From assembly GCA_947650365.1 (NCBI GenBank), contig CANTAL010000133.1, forward strand, positions 744,001 to 808,000: a stretch of DNA of 64,000 nucleotides. The letters are read 5' to 3'. The stretch's first letter is position 1. Each line of letters starts with the position of its first letter. A program made the position numbers and the translations under genes. Below the pieces are notes generated by a model. That model made no database searches, was not told the DNA's origin, and saw only the letters and a list, made by a program, of their open reading frames with translations. This document shows positions 26,724 through 40,310 of this stretch, one piece after another. Source of the DNA: Chamaelirium japonicum. Lineage: Eukaryota > Streptophyta > Magnoliopsida > Liliales > Melanthiaceae.

Positions 26724-27688
26724 ATCCATTCTAATTCCTTCGTACGATCCATTCTAATTCATTCAATTCCCATGAATGTATACATTCTAATTCATACTTA
26801 CGATACATTCTAATTCATTCATAATGTACGATCCATTCTAATTCCTTCGTACGATCCATTCTAATTCATTCGTACGACCCAATCTAATTCATACAATCCA
26901 ATCTAATTTATTCATATGATCTATTCTAATTCATTCTAATTCATTCGTACGATCCATTCTAATTTATTCATACGATCCATTCTAATTTATTCATACGATC
27001 CATTCTAATTCATTCACACTAATGTATCCATTCTAATTCATTCGTACGATCCATTCTAATTCTAATTCATTCTAATTCATTAAAATGGATCGTACGAATG
27101 AATTAGAATGGATACATTCGTGCGAATGAATTAGAATGGATTGTATGAATAAATTAGAATGGATTAGAATGGATGCATTCGTGCGAAAGAATTAGAATGG
27201 ATTAGAATGGATTAGAATGGATTAGAAAGAATTAGAATGGATCGAACGAATTAATTAGAATGGATCGTGCTAATGAATTAGAATGGATCGTACCAATGAA
27301 TTAGAATAGATTGTGCGAATGAATTAGAATGGATCGTGCGAATGAATTAGAATGGGTACATTCGTGCGAATGAATTAGAATGGATCGTACGAATGAATCC
27401 ATTCTAATTAGAATGGATCCATTCTAATTCATTCTTACCATCCATTTTAATTCATTCATACGATCCATTCTAATTCATTCATACGATCCATTTTAATACA
27501 TTCGCACAATCTATTCTAATTGATTCGTACGATCAATTCAAATTCATTCGCACGATCCATTATAATTCATTAACGAATGATGAGATCGTGTGAATAAATT
27601 AGAATAGATACATTCATGCGAATGAATTAGAATGGATCATACGAAGGAATTAGGGTGGATCATACGAATGAATAAGAATGGATCGTAT
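26724..27688. repeat. Inversion mosaic with half-unit slippage
   Basis: F 26724..27079, R 27080..27397, very short flips at 27398..27416 (CCATTCTAATTAGAATGG), F 27417..27572 and R 27573..27688. At 27191..27220 the 10-bp half ATTAGAATGG is repeated three times in a row, so the 10-bp half can amplify on its own. The F to R join near 27573 (AACGAATGATGAG) resembles 53390. About 0.7 kb of this mosaic has no counterpart in the 53 kb copy. Confidence 0.85.
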
Positions 27689-28043
27689 GATCCATTCTAA
27701 TTTATTTGTACGATCCATTCTAATTTATTTGCATGAATGTATCCATTCTAATTCATTCACACGATCCATTCTAATTCATTTATGCGATCCATTCTAATTA
27801 ATTCATACGATCCATTCTAATTCATTCGCACGAATGTATCCATTCTAATTTATTCGTAGATCCATTCTAATTCATTCATACGATCCATTCAAATTCATTC
27901 GTACGATCCATTCTAATTCATTCGCACGAATGTATCCATTCTAATTCATTCGTACGATCGATTCTAATTCATTCTAATTCATTCATACGATCCATTCTAA
28001 TTCATTCGTACGATCCATTCTAATTCATTCTAATTCATTCATA
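27689..28043 (+). repeat. Satellite F domain 12
   Basis: It carries ATTCGTAGATCC (loss of CG) near 27853 and doubled CATTCTAATT halves near 27966 and 28020. All of these recur in 53622..54002. It ends at CATACGATCGTACG, which aligns with 54001 (offset 25,958 bp). Confidence 0.9.
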
Positions 28044-28552
28044 CGATCGTACGAATGAATAAGAATGGATCATACGAATAAAATAGAATGGATCGTTGAA
28101 ATGAATTAGAATGGATCGTGCTAATGAATTAGAATGGATCGTACGAATGAATTAGAATAGATCGTGCGAATGAATTAGAATGGATCGTACGAATGAATTA
28201 GAATGGATCGTATGAATGAATTAAAATCGATCGTACGAATGAATTAGAATGGATCATACGAATGAATTAGAATGGATTGTACGAATGAATTATAATGGAT
28301 CGTGCGAATGAATTAGAATAGATTGTGCGAATGATGAATTAGAATGGATTAGAATGGATCATGCGAATGACTTAGAATAGATCGTACGAATGAATTAGAG
28401 TGGATACATTAGTCCGAATGAATTAGAATGGATCGTATGAATGAATTAGAATGGATCGTACGAAGGAATTAGAATGGATCGTGCGAATGAATTAGAATGG
28501 GTCGTACGAATGAATTAGCGTGGATACATTCGTGTGAATGAATTAGAATAGA
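28044..28552 (-). repeat. Satellite R domain 13
   Basis: R units with AATGATGAATTAG near 28330 (compare GACGAATTAG at 54292). It ends in GATCATTCTAATCC. Counterpart: 54003..54511. Confidence 0.9.
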
Positions 28553-29371
28553 TCATTCTAATCCATTCTAATTTATTCGTACGATCCATTCTAATTCATA
28601 CGTATGATCCATTCTAATTCATTCATACGATCCAATCTAGTTCATTCATACGATCCGTTCTAATTCATTCGCATGAAAGTATCCATTATAATTCATTCTA
28701 ATTCCTTTATTACGATCCATTCTAATTCCTTCGCACGAATGTATCCATGCACGAATGTATCCATTCTAATTCATTCGTACGATCCATTCTAATTCCTTCG
28801 TACAATATATTCTAATTCATTCGCAAGATCCATTCTAAATCATTCATATGATCCATTCTAATACATTCGTATGATCCATTCTAATTCATTCGCACAATCG
28901 ATTCTAATTTATTCGTACGATCCATTCTAATTCATTAGCACGAATGTATCTATTCTAATTCTAATCCATTCTAATTCATTCGTACAATCCACCCTAATTC
29001 CTTCGTACGATCCATTCGCATTCCTTCGTATGATCCATTCTAATTCCTTCGTACGATCAATTCTATTTCATTCGAATGATCCATTCTAATTCATTCGTAC
29101 GATCCATTCTAATTCATTGCGATGAATGTACCCATTCTAATTCATACGTACGATCCATTCTAATTCATTCATACGATCCAATCTAATTCATTCATACGAT
29201 CCATTCTAATTCATTCGTACGATCCATTCTAATTCATTCGCACAATCTATTCAAATTCATTCGTACGATCCATTCTAATTCATTAGCACGATCCATTCTA
29301 ATTCATTCGTATGATCCATTCTATTTCATTCGTACGATCCATTCTTACTCATTCATACAATCAAGTCTAAT
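28553..29371 (+). repeat. Satellite F domain 13
   Basis: F units including the CATTCGCATTCC variant near 29014. It ends at the irregular ACAATCAAGTCTAATTAG. The counterpart 54512..55324 ends at the same irregular join (offset 25,953 bp). Confidence 0.9.
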
Positions 29372-29828
29372 TAGAATGGATCGTACGTATGAATTAGAAT
29401 GGATCGTACGAAGGAATTAGAATGGATCATACGAATAAAATAGAATGAATCATATGAAGGAATTAGAATGGATCATACGACAAATGAATTAGAATGAATT
29501 AGAATGGATCGTGCGAATGTAATTAGAATGGATCGTATGAATGAATTAGAATAAATTAGAATGGATCGTATGAATGAATCAGAATGGATTAGAATGGATC
29601 GTATGAATGAATTAGAATTTATTAGAATGGATCGTACGAAGGAATTACAATGGATCGTACGAATGAATTAGAATGAATACATTCGTGTGAATGAATTAGA
29701 ATGGATCGTATGAATGAATTAGATTGGATCGTATGAATGAATTATAATGGATCATATGAATGAATTAGAATGGATAATACGAATGAATTAGAATGGATCG
29801 TACGAAGGAATTAGAATGGATACATTCG
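29372..29828 (-). repeat. Satellite R domain 14
   Basis: R units with CATACGACAAATG near 29473 and several doubled AATTAGAATG halves. It ends at ACATTCGTACGATCC. Counterpart: 55325..55786. Confidence 0.9.
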
Positions 29829-30626
29829 TACGATCCTTTCTAATTCATTCATACAATCCATTCCAATTCATTCGCACGAATGTATCCATTCAAATTCATT
29901 CGTATGATCCACCCTAATTCCTTCGTATGATCCATTCTAATTCTTTCGCGTGAATGTATCCATTCTAATTCATTCGTAAGATCCATTCTAATTCATTCGC
30001 ACGATCGTATGAATGAATTAGAATGGATCGTGCGAATGAGTTAGAATGGATCGTATAAATGAATTCGAATGGATCGTACGAATAGATTAGAATAGATACA
30101 TTCGTGCGTATGAATTAGAATGGATCATATGAAGGAATTAGGGTGGATCGTACGAATGAATTAGAATGGATACATTCGTGCGAAAGAATTAGAATGGATT
30201 GTATGAATGAATTAGAATAGATCGTACAAATGTATCCATTCTAATTCCTTCGCACGATCCATTCTAATTCATTCGTACGATCCATTCTAATCCATTCCCA
30301 TTCTAATTCATTCATACGATGCAATCTAATTCATTCATACGATCCATTCTAATTCATTCGCACGAATGTATCCATTCTAATTCATTCGCACGAATGTATC
30401 AATCTAAATAATTAGCACGAATTCATTAGAATGGATCATACGAATGAATTAGAATGGATTAGAATGGATCGTATGAATGAATTCGAATGGATTGTACGAA
30501 TGAATTATAACGGATCGTACGAATGAGTAAGAATGTTTCATACGAATGAATTAGAATGGATCGTACGAATGAATTAGAATAGATCGTACAAATGAATTAG
30601 AATGGATCGTACGAATGAATTAGAAT
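29829..30626. repeat. Inversion mosaic
   Basis: F 29829..30003, R 30004..30230, F 30231..30424 and R 30425..30626. Distinct joins are CACGATCGTATG (30003), ACAAATGTATCC (30230), TTAGCACGAATTCATTAG (30410..30427) and AATAATCC (30625). All four recur in order in 55787..56673. Confidence 0.88.
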
Positions 30627-31363
30627 AATCCATTCTAATTCATTCGTACAATCCATTCTAATTCATTCGTACGATCCATCCTAATTCCTTCGTATGACCC
30701 ATTCTAATTCATTCGCACGAATGTATCCATTCTAATTCATTCGTACGATCCATTCTAATTCATTCGCATGATCCATTCTAATTCATTCATACGATCTATT
30801 TTAATTCATTTATACGATCCATTCTAATTCATTCGCACGATCCAATCTATTTCATTCGTACGATCCATTCTTACTTATTCGTACGATCCATTCTAATTCA
30901 TTGGCACGAATGTATCCATTCTAATTCATTCGTACGATCCATTCTAATTCATTCGCACGATCCATTCTAATTCATTCATATGATCTATTCTAATTCATTC
31001 GTACGATCCATTCTAATTCATTCGCACAATCTATTCTAATTCATTCGTACGATCCTTTCTAATTCATTAGCACGATCCATTCTAATTCATTCGTATGATC
31101 CATTCTATTTCATTCGTACGATCCATTCTTACTCATTCGTACGATCCATTCTAATTCATTCGCACGAATGTATCCATTCTAATTCATTCGAACGATCCAT
31201 TCTAATTCCTTCGTACAATCCATTCTATTTCATTCATACGATCCATTCTAATTCATTCATACAATCCATTCTTATTCTTTCACACGAATCTATCCATTCT
31301 AATACATTCGTACGTATGATCCATTCTAATTCATTCATTTGTACGATCCATTCTAATTCCTTC
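30627..31363 (+). repeat. Satellite F domain 15 with a 258-bp higher-order repeat
   Basis: 28-bp units at 30908 and 31166 are 258 bp apart (10 x 23 + 28). The same pair is at 57028 and 57286. The domain ends at CCTTCGTGCGAATG. Confidence 0.9.
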
Positions 31364-32180
31364 GTGCGAATGAATTAGAATGGATCGTATGAATGAATTC
31401 GAATGGATCGTACGAAAGAATTAGAATGGATACATTCGTGCGAATGAATTAGAATGGATCATACGAAAAAATTAGGGTGGATCGTACGAATGAATTAGAA
31501 TGGATACATTTGTGCGAAAGAATTAGAATAGATTGTATGAATGAATTAGAATGGATCGTATGAATGAAATAGAATGGATCGTACGAAGAATTTAGAATGG
31601 ATCGTACGAATGAATTAGAATGGATACATTCGTGCGAATTAATTAGAATGGATCGTACGAATGAGTAAGAATGGATCGTATGAATGGATTAGAATGGATC
31701 GTGCAAATGAATTAGAATTGATCGTATGAATGAATTAGAATGGATCATATGAATGAATTAGAATGGATCGTACGTATGAATTAGAATGAATTGTGTGAAT
31801 GAATTAGAATGGATACATTCGTGCGAATGAATTAGAATGGATCGTATGAATGAGTAAGATTGGATCGTACGAATGAAATAGAATGGATCGTACGAATGAA
31901 TTAGAATGGATCGTGCTAATGAATTAGAATAGAGCATACGAATGATCTAGAATAGATTGTGCGAATGATGAATTAGAATGGATCGTGCGAATGAATTATA
32001 TTGGATCGTGCGAATGAATTAGAATGGATCGTAAGAGTTAATTAGAATGGATACATTCGTGCGAATGAATTAGAATGGATCGTATGAATGAATTAGAATG
32101 GATCGTATGAATGAATTCGAATGTATCGTACGAAGGAATTAGAATGGATCGTATGAATGGATCGTATGAAGGAATTAGAG
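31364..32180 (-). repeat. Satellite R domain 16
   Basis: R units with GGATCATACG...TTAGGGTGG near 31455 and the rare AGAGCATACG near 31933. It ends at AATTAGAGTACGATCCACC. Counterpart: 57484..58345, with an identical terminal join. Confidence 0.9.
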
Positions 32181-34397
32181 TACGATCCACCCTAATTCCA
32201 TCGTATGATCCATTCTAATTCATTCGCACGAAGTATCCATTCTAATTCATTCGTACGATCCATTCAAATTCATTCATGCGATCCATTCTAATTCATTCAT
32301 AAGATCCATTCTAATTTATTCGCATGAATGTATCCATTCTAATTCATTCGTACGATCCTTTCTAATTCATTCGCACAATCTATGCTAATTCATTCGTACG
32401 ATCCATTCTAATTCATTCACACGATCCATTCAAATTCATTTGCACGATCCATTCTAATTCAATTATACAATCTATTCTAATTCTTTTGCACGAATGTATC
32501 TATTCTAATTCATTCGTACGGTCCATTCTAATTCCTTCGTACGATCCATTCTAATTCCTTCGTACGATCCATTCTAATTCCTTCGTATGATCCATTCTAT
32601 TTCATTCATATGATCCATTCTAATTCCTTCATACGATCCATTCTAATTCATTCCCATGAATGTATCCATTCTAATTCATACGTACGATCCATTCTAATTC
32701 ATTCATACGATCCAATCTAATTCATTCATAAGATCCATTCTAATTCATTCGCACGAATGTATCTATTCTAATTCATTCGTACGATACATTCTAATTCATT
32801 CGCACAATCTATTCTAATTCATTCGTACGATCCATTCTAATTCATTAGCACGATCCCTTCTAATTCACTCGTACGATCCATTCTATTTCATTCGTACGAT
32901 CCATTCTTACTCATTCGTATGATCCATTCTATTTCATTCGTACGATCCATTCTGACTCATTCGTACGATCCATTCTAATTGATTCGCACGAATGTATCCA
33001 TTCTAATTCATTCGTATGATCCATTCTAATTCATTCGCACGATCCATTCTAATTCATTCATTTGATCCATTCTATTTCATTCGTATGATCCATTCTAATT
33101 CATTCGCACGATCCATTCTAATTCATTCATACGATCCATTCTAATTCATTCATACAATCCATTCTAATTCTTTCGCACGAATGTATCCAGTCTAATTCAT
33201 TCGTACGATCCACCCTATTTCTTTCATATGATCCTTTCTAAATCATTCGCACGACTGTATCCATTCTAACTAATTCGTACAATCCGTTCGAATTTATTCA
33301 TACGATCCATTCTAATTCATTCATACGATCCATTCTAATTCATTCTTACGATCCATTCTAATTTATTCATACGATCCATTCTATTTCATTCGTACGATTC
33401 ATTCTTACTCATTCGTACGATCCATTCTAATTCATTCGCTCTAATTCCTTCGTACGATCCATTCTAATTCTTTCGTACGATCCATTCTAATTCCTTCGTA
33501 CGATCCATTCTATTTCATTCGTATGATCCATTCTAATTCCTTCGTACGATCCATTCTAATTCATTCCCATGAATGTATCAATTCTAATTCATACGTACGA
33601 TCCATTCTAATTCATTCATACGATCCAATCTAATTCATTCATACAATCTATTCTAATTCATTCGCACGAATGTATCCATTCTAATTCATTCGTACGATCC
33701 ATTCTAATTCATTCGCACAATCCATTCTTATTCATTCGTACGATCCATTCTAATTCATTAGCACAATCCATTCTAGTTAATTCGTACGATCCATTCTATT
33801 TCATTCGTACGATCCATTCTTACTCATTCGTACAATCCATTCTAATTCATTCCCACGAATGTATCCATTCTAATTCATTCGCACGATCCATTCTAATTCA
33901 TTCATACGATCCATTCTAATTCATTCGTACGATCCATTCTAATTCATTCGCACGATCCATTCTAATTCATTTCTATGATCCATTCTAATTCATTCATACA
34001 ATCCATTCAAATTCTTTCGCATGAATGTATCCATTCTAAATCATTCGTACGATCCACCCTAATTCCTTCATATGATCCATTCTAATTTATTCGTACGATC
34101 CATTCTAATTCATTAGCATGATCTATTCTAATTTATTCGTACGATCCATTCTATTTCATTCGTACGATCCATTCTAATTCATTAGCATGATCCATTCAAA
34201 TTCATTCGTACGATCCACTCGAATTCATTCATACGATCCATTCTAATTCATTCGTACGATCTATTCTAATTCATCGCACGATCCATTCTAATTCATTCGC
34301 ACAATCCATTCTATTTCTTTCGCACGAATGTATCCATTCTAATTCATTCGTACGATCCACCCTAATTCCTTCGTATGATCCATTCTAATTCATTCGT
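32181..34397 (+). repeat. Satellite F domain 16 (2.2 kb)
   Basis: F units with two CATTCCCATG modules, a 189-bp higher-order repeat (33668..33857) and a 235-bp version at 32755..32990 in which the CTATTTC/CTTACTC pair is doubled. The irregular CATTCGCTCTAATTCC at 33433 recurs at 59334. It ends at CGTACAAAGGAATTAG. Confidence 0.92.
32519..32760 (+). repeat. CATTCCCATG higher-order module (example)
   Basis: Linked variants run in fixed order: three CCTTCG units, a CTATTTC unit, another CCTTC unit, a 28-bp unit reading CATTCCCATGAATG, a CATACGTACG unit, a CATACG unit, then CAATCTAATTC. The same series recurs in F domains near 10.9, 13.7, 14.6, 25.5, 29.1, 33.5, 35.9, 55.0, 58.8, 59.4 and 60.6 kb. 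In R domains it appears as CATTCATGGG (near 11.6, 34.98, 42.5, 46.4, 49.6 and 52.98 kb). Confidence 0.82.
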
Positions 34398-35221
34398 ACA
34401 AAGGAATTAGAATGGTTAGAATGGATCGTATAAATTAGAATGGATCGTATGAATGAGTAAGAATGGATCGTGCGAATGAATTAGAATGGATCATGCTAAT
34501 GAATTAGAATGGATCGTATGAATGAATTAAAATGGATTGTATGAATGAATTAGAATAGATCGTGTGAATGAATTAGAATGGATCGTACGAATGAATTAGA
34601 ATGGATACATTCGTGCGAATGAATTAGAATGGATCGCACGAATGAGTAAGAATGGATCGTACGAATGAATGGATCGTACGAATGAATTAGAATGGATACA
34701 TTCATACGAATGAATTAGAATGGATCGTACGAATGAGTAAGAATGGATCGTACGAATGAAATAGAATGGATCGTACGAATGAATTAGAATGGATCGTGCT
34801 AATGAATTAGAATGGATCGTACAAATGAATTAGAATAGATTGTGCGATTGAATTAGAATGGATCGTACGAATGAATTAGAATGGATACATTCGTGCGAAT
34901 GAATTAGAATGGATCGTATGAATGAATTAGATTGGATCGTATGAATGAATTAGAATGGATCGTACCTACGAATTAGAATGGATACATTCATGGGAATGAA
35001 TTAGAATGGATCGTACGACGGAATTAGAATGGATTATACGAATGAATTAGAATAGATACATTCGTGCAAAAGAATTAGAATGGATTGTATGAATGAATTA
35101 GAATGGATCGTGCAAATGAATTAGATTGGATCGTACAAAGAATTTAGAATGGATCGTACGAAGGAATTAGAATGGATCGTATGAAGGAATTAGAATGGAT
35201 CGTACGAATGAATTAGAATCG
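34398..35221 (-). repeat. Satellite R domain 17, absent from the paired copy
   Basis: R units between two CACCC modules (34358 and 35487). In the second copy a single CACCC module at 60192 stands here and the offset falls from 25,834 to 24,728 bp. About 1.1 kb with this R block was therefore removed or added by exchange between CACCC modules. It ends in AATCGATCCATTC, a decayed GGATCC join. Confidence 0.88.
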
Positions 35222-35412
35222 ATCCATTCTAATTTATACGTACGATCCATTCTAATTCATTCTAATATCCATTCTAATTCATTCGCATAATCTATTCTAA
35301 TTCATTCATACAATCCATTCTAATTCATTCGCACAAATATATCCATTCTAATTCATTCGTACGATCTATTCTAATTCATTCGCACGATCCATTCTATTTC
35401 ATTCATACAATC

Positions 35413-35585
35413 CATTCTAATTCATTCATACAATCCATTCTAATTCTTTCGCACGAATGTATCCATTCTAATTCATTCATACGATCCACCCTAATTCCTT
35501 CGTATGATCCATTCTAATTCATTCGCACGAATGTATCCATTCTAATTCATTCATACAATCCATTCGAATTGATTCATACGATCCA
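35413..35585 (+). repeat. CACCC higher-order module (example)
   Basis: Linked variants in order: CATACAATC, a 28-bp unit with CTTTCGCACGAATG, a CGTACG or CATACG unit, CACCCTAATTCCTTCG, a second 28-bp unit, then CATTCGAATT. The two 28-bp units are 74 bp apart (2 x 23 + 28). It recurs near 9.8, 10.6, 15.5, 24.35, 33.2, 37.4, 41.6, 43.2, 45.35, 52.1, 55.85 and 60.2 kb, and in reverse as TTAGGGTGG. Confidence 0.82.
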
Positions 35586-36764
35586 TTCTAATTCATTCGC
35601 ACGAATGTATCCATTCTAATTCATTCGTACGATCCATTCTAATTCATTCGCACAATCTATTCTAATTCATTCGTACGATCCATTCTAATTCATTCGCACG
35701 ATATATTATAATTCATTTCCACGATCCATTCTAATTCATTCATACAATCTATTCTAATTGTTTTGCAGGAATGTATCCTTTCTAATTCAGTCGTACGATC
35801 CATTCTAATTCCATCGAACGATCCATTCTAATTCCTTCAAATGATCCATTCTATTTCATTCGTATGATCCATTCTAATTCCTTCGTACGATCCATTCTAA
35901 TTAATTCCCATGAATCTATCCATTCTAACTCATACGTACGATCCATTCTAATTCATTCATACGATCCAATCTAATTCATTCATACAATCCATTCTAATTT
36001 ATTCGCACGAATGTATACATTCTAATTTATTCGTATGATCTATTCTAATTCATTCGCACTATCTATTCTAATTCATTCGTAGGATCGATTCTAATTCATT
36101 TGCACGATCCATTCTAATTCATTCATTCGATCCATTCTAATTCATTCGTACGATCCATTCTTACTCATTCGTACGATACATTCTAATTCATTCGCACGAA
36201 TGTATCCATTCTAATTCATTCGTACGATCCATTCTAATTCATTCGCACGATCCATTCTAATTCAATCGTACGATCCATTCTAATTCATTCGTACGATCCA
36301 TTCTAATTCATTCGCACGATCCATTCTAATTCATTCATACGATCCATTCTAATTCATTCATACAATCCATTCTAATTCTTTTGCATGAATGTATGCATTC
36401 TAATTCATTCGTACGATCCATTCTAATTCGTTCGCACAATCTATTCTAATTCACTCGTACGATCCATTCTAATTCATTAGCACGATCCATTCTAATTCAT
36501 TTGTATGATCCATTCTATTTTATTCATACGATCCATTCTTACTCATTCGTACGATCCATTCTAATTCATTCGCACAAATGTATCCATTCTAATTCATTTG
36601 TATGATCCATTCTAATTCATTTGCATGATCCATTCTAATTCATTCATACGATCCATTCTAATTCATTCGTACGATCCATTCTAATTCATTCGCACGATCC
36701 ATTCTAATTCATTCATACAATCCATTCTAATTCATTCATACAATCTATTCTAATTCATTCGCAC

Positions 36765-37290
36765 GAATGTATCCATTCTAATTCATTCGTATGATCCATT
36801 CTAATTCATTCGCACGATCCATTCTAATTCATTCATACGATCCATTCTAATTCATTCGTACGATCCATTCTAATTCATTCGCACAATCTATTCTAATTCA
36901 TTCGTACGATCCATTCTAATTTATTAGCACGATCCATTCTAATTCATTCGTATGATCCATTCTATTTCATTCGTACGATCCATTCTTACTCATTCGTACG
37001 ATCCATTCTAATTCATTCACATGAATGTATCCATTCTAATTCATTCGTACGATCCATTCTAATTCATTCGCACGATCCATTCCAATTCATTCATACGATC
37101 CATTCTAATTCATTCGTACGATCCATTCTAAATCATTCGCACAATCTATTCTAATTCATTCGTACGATCCATTCTAATTCATTAGCACGATCCATTCTAA
37201 TTCATTCGTACGATCCATTCTATTTTATTCGTATAATCTATTCTTACTCATTCGTACGATCTATTCTAATTCATTCGCATGAATGTATCC
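36765..37290 (+). repeat. Two tandem 258-bp 11-unit higher-order repeats
   Basis: 28-bp units at 36765, 37023 and 37281 are exactly 258 bp apart. Both copies have the same order of variants: CGTATG or CGTACG, CGCACG, CATACG, CGTACG, CGCACAATC, CGTACG, TTAGCACG, CGTATG or CGTACG, CTATTTC or CTATTTT, CTTACTC, then the 28-bp unit. Single copies of the same length are at 30908..31166 and 57028..57286. Confidence 0.9.
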
Positions 37291-40200
37291 ATTTTAATTC
37301 ATTCGTACGATCCATTCTAATTCATTCGCACGATCCATTCTAATTCATTCATACGATCCATTCTAATTTATTCATATAATCCATTCTAATTCTTTCGCAC
37401 AAATGTATCCATTCTAATTCATTCGTACAATCCACCCTAATTCCTTCGTATGATCCATTCTAATTCATTCGCACGAATGTATCCATTCTAATTCATTCGT
37501 ACGATCCATTCGAATTCATTCATACGATTCATTCTATTTCATTCGTACGATCCATTCTAATTCATTCGCACGAATGTATCCATTCTAATTCATTCAAACG
37601 ATCCATTCTAATTCATTCGCAAGACCCAATCTAGTTTATTCGCATTATCCATTCTAATTCATTCGTACGATCCATTCTATTTCATTCGTACGATCCATTC
37701 TTACTCATTCGTACGATCCATTCTAATTCATTCGCACAAATGTATCCATTCTAATTCATTCGTACGATCCATTCTAATTCATCCATACGATCCATTCTAA
37801 TTCATTCGTACGATCCATTCTAACTCATTCGTACGATCCATTCTAATTCATTAGCACGATCCATTCTAATTCATTCATACGATCCATTCTAATTCATACG
37901 ATCCATTCTAATTCATTCATACATTCCATTCTAATTCATTCGTATGATCCATTCTAATTAATTCATACGATCCATTCTATTTCATTCGTACGATCCATTC
38001 TTACTCATTCGTACGATCCATTCTAATTCATGCGCATTATACAATCTAATTCATTCGCACGATCCATTCTAATTCATTCGTACGATCTATTCTATTTCAT
38101 TCGTATGATCCATTCTTACTCATTCGTACGATCCATTCTAATTCATTTGCACGAAGGTATCCTTTCTATTTCATTCGTACGATCCATTCTAATTCATTCG
38201 CACGATCCATTCTAATTCATTCATACGATCAATTCTAATTCATTCGTACGATCCATTCTAATTCATTCAAACAATCCATTCTAATTCTTTCACACGAATG
38301 TATCCATTCTAATTCATTCGTACGATCCATTCTAATTCGTTCGCATGATCCATTCTAATTCATTCATACGATCCATTCTAATTCATACGTACGATCCATT
38401 CGAATTCATTCATACGATCCATTCTAATTCATTCATACGATCCATTCTAATTCATTCGCATCAATGTATCCATTCTAATTCATTCGTACGATCCATTCTA
38501 ATTCATTCGCACGATCCAATCTAATTTATTCGCACGATCCATTCAAATTCATTAGTACGATCCATTCTATTTCATTCATACGATCCATTCTTACTCATTC
38601 GTACGATCCATTCTAATTCATTCGCACGAATGTATCCATTCTAATTCATTCGTATGATCCATTCTAATTCATTCACACGATCCATTCTAATTCATTCATA
38701 CGATCCATTCTAATTCATTCATACGATCCATTCTAATTCATTCATACGATCCTTTCTAATTCATTCGCACAATCTATTCTAATTCATTCGTATGATCCAT
38801 TCTAATTCGTTAGCACGATCCATTCTAATTCATTCGCACGATCCATTCTAATTCATTCGTGCAAAAGAATTAGAATGGATTGCACGAATGTATCCATTCT
38901 AATTCATTCGTACGATCCATTCTAATTCCTGCGTACGATCCATTCTAATTCATTCATACGATCCAATCTAATTCATTCAAACGATCCATTCTAATTCATT
39001 CGCACGAATGTATCCATTCTAATTCATTCGTACGATCCATTCTAATTCATTCGCACAATCTATTCTAATTCATTCGTACGATCCATTCTAATTTATTAGC
39101 ACGATCCATTCTAATTCATTCGTACGATCCATTCTATTTCATTCTTACTCATTCGTACGATCCATTCTAATTCATTTGCACGAATGTATCCATTCTAATT
39201 CATTCGTACGATCCATTCTAATTCATTCACACGATCCATTCTAATTCATTCATACGATCCATTCTAATTCATTCGCACGAATGTATCCATTCTAATTCAT
39301 TCGTACGATCCATTCTAATTCATTCGCACAATCTATTCTAATTCATTCGTACGATCCATTCTAATTCATTAGCACGATCCATTATAATTCATTCGTACAA
39401 TCCATTCTTTTTCATTCGTACAATTCATTCTTACTCATTCGTACGATCCATTCTAATTCATTCGAACGAATGTATCCATTCTAATTCATTCGTACGATCC
39501 ATTCTAATTCATTCGCACAATCCATTCTAATTCATTCATACGATCCATTCTAATTCATTCGTACGATCCATTCTAATTTATTTGCACGATCCATTCTAAT
39601 TCATTCATACAATCCATTCTAATTTATTCGCACAATCTATTCTAATTCATTCGTACGATCCATTCTAATTCATTAGCACGATCCATTCTAATTCATTCGT
39701 ACGATCCATTCTATTTCATTCGTACGATCCATTCTTACTCATTAGCACAATCCATTCTAATTCATTCGCACGATCCATTCTAATTCATTCATACGATCCA
39801 TTCTAATTCTTTCGCACGAATGTATCCATTCTAATTCATTCGTACGATCCACCGTAATTCCTTCGTATGATCCATTCTAATTCATTCGTACGATCCATTC
39901 GAATTCATTCATACGATCCATTCTAATTCATTCATACGATCCATTCTAATTCAGTCGCACGAATCTATCCATTATAATTCTTTCGTACGATCCATTCTAA
40001 TTCATTCGCACGATCTATTCTAATTCATTCGTACGATCCATTCTAATTCATTAGCACGATCCATTCTAATTCATTTGTACGATCCATTCTATTTCATTCG
40101 TACAATCCATTCTTACTCATTCGTACGATCCATTATAATTCATTCGCACGAATGTATGCATTCTAATTCATTCGTACGATCCATTCTAATTCATTCGCAC

Positions 40201-40310
40201 GATCCATTCTAATTCATTCGTACGATCCATTCTAATTCATTCGCACGATCCATTCTAATTCATTCACACAATCTATTCTAATTCATTTGTAATTCATTTG
40301 CACGATCATT

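Larger units (their letters stand above)
35222..40310 (+). repeat. Satellite F domain 17 (5.1 kb)
   Basis: This is the second-longest one-direction block. It contains two adjacent 258-bp higher-order repeats (28-bp units at 36765, 37023 and 37281) and a 189-bp unit at 39279..39468. From 35.5 to 38.2 kb it is collinear with 60.2 to 62.7 kb (offset 24,728, then 24,562 bp). An R patch of about 23 bp (AAAAGAATTAGAATGG) lies near 38862..38884. The block leads directly into the first foldback element. Confidence 0.92.
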
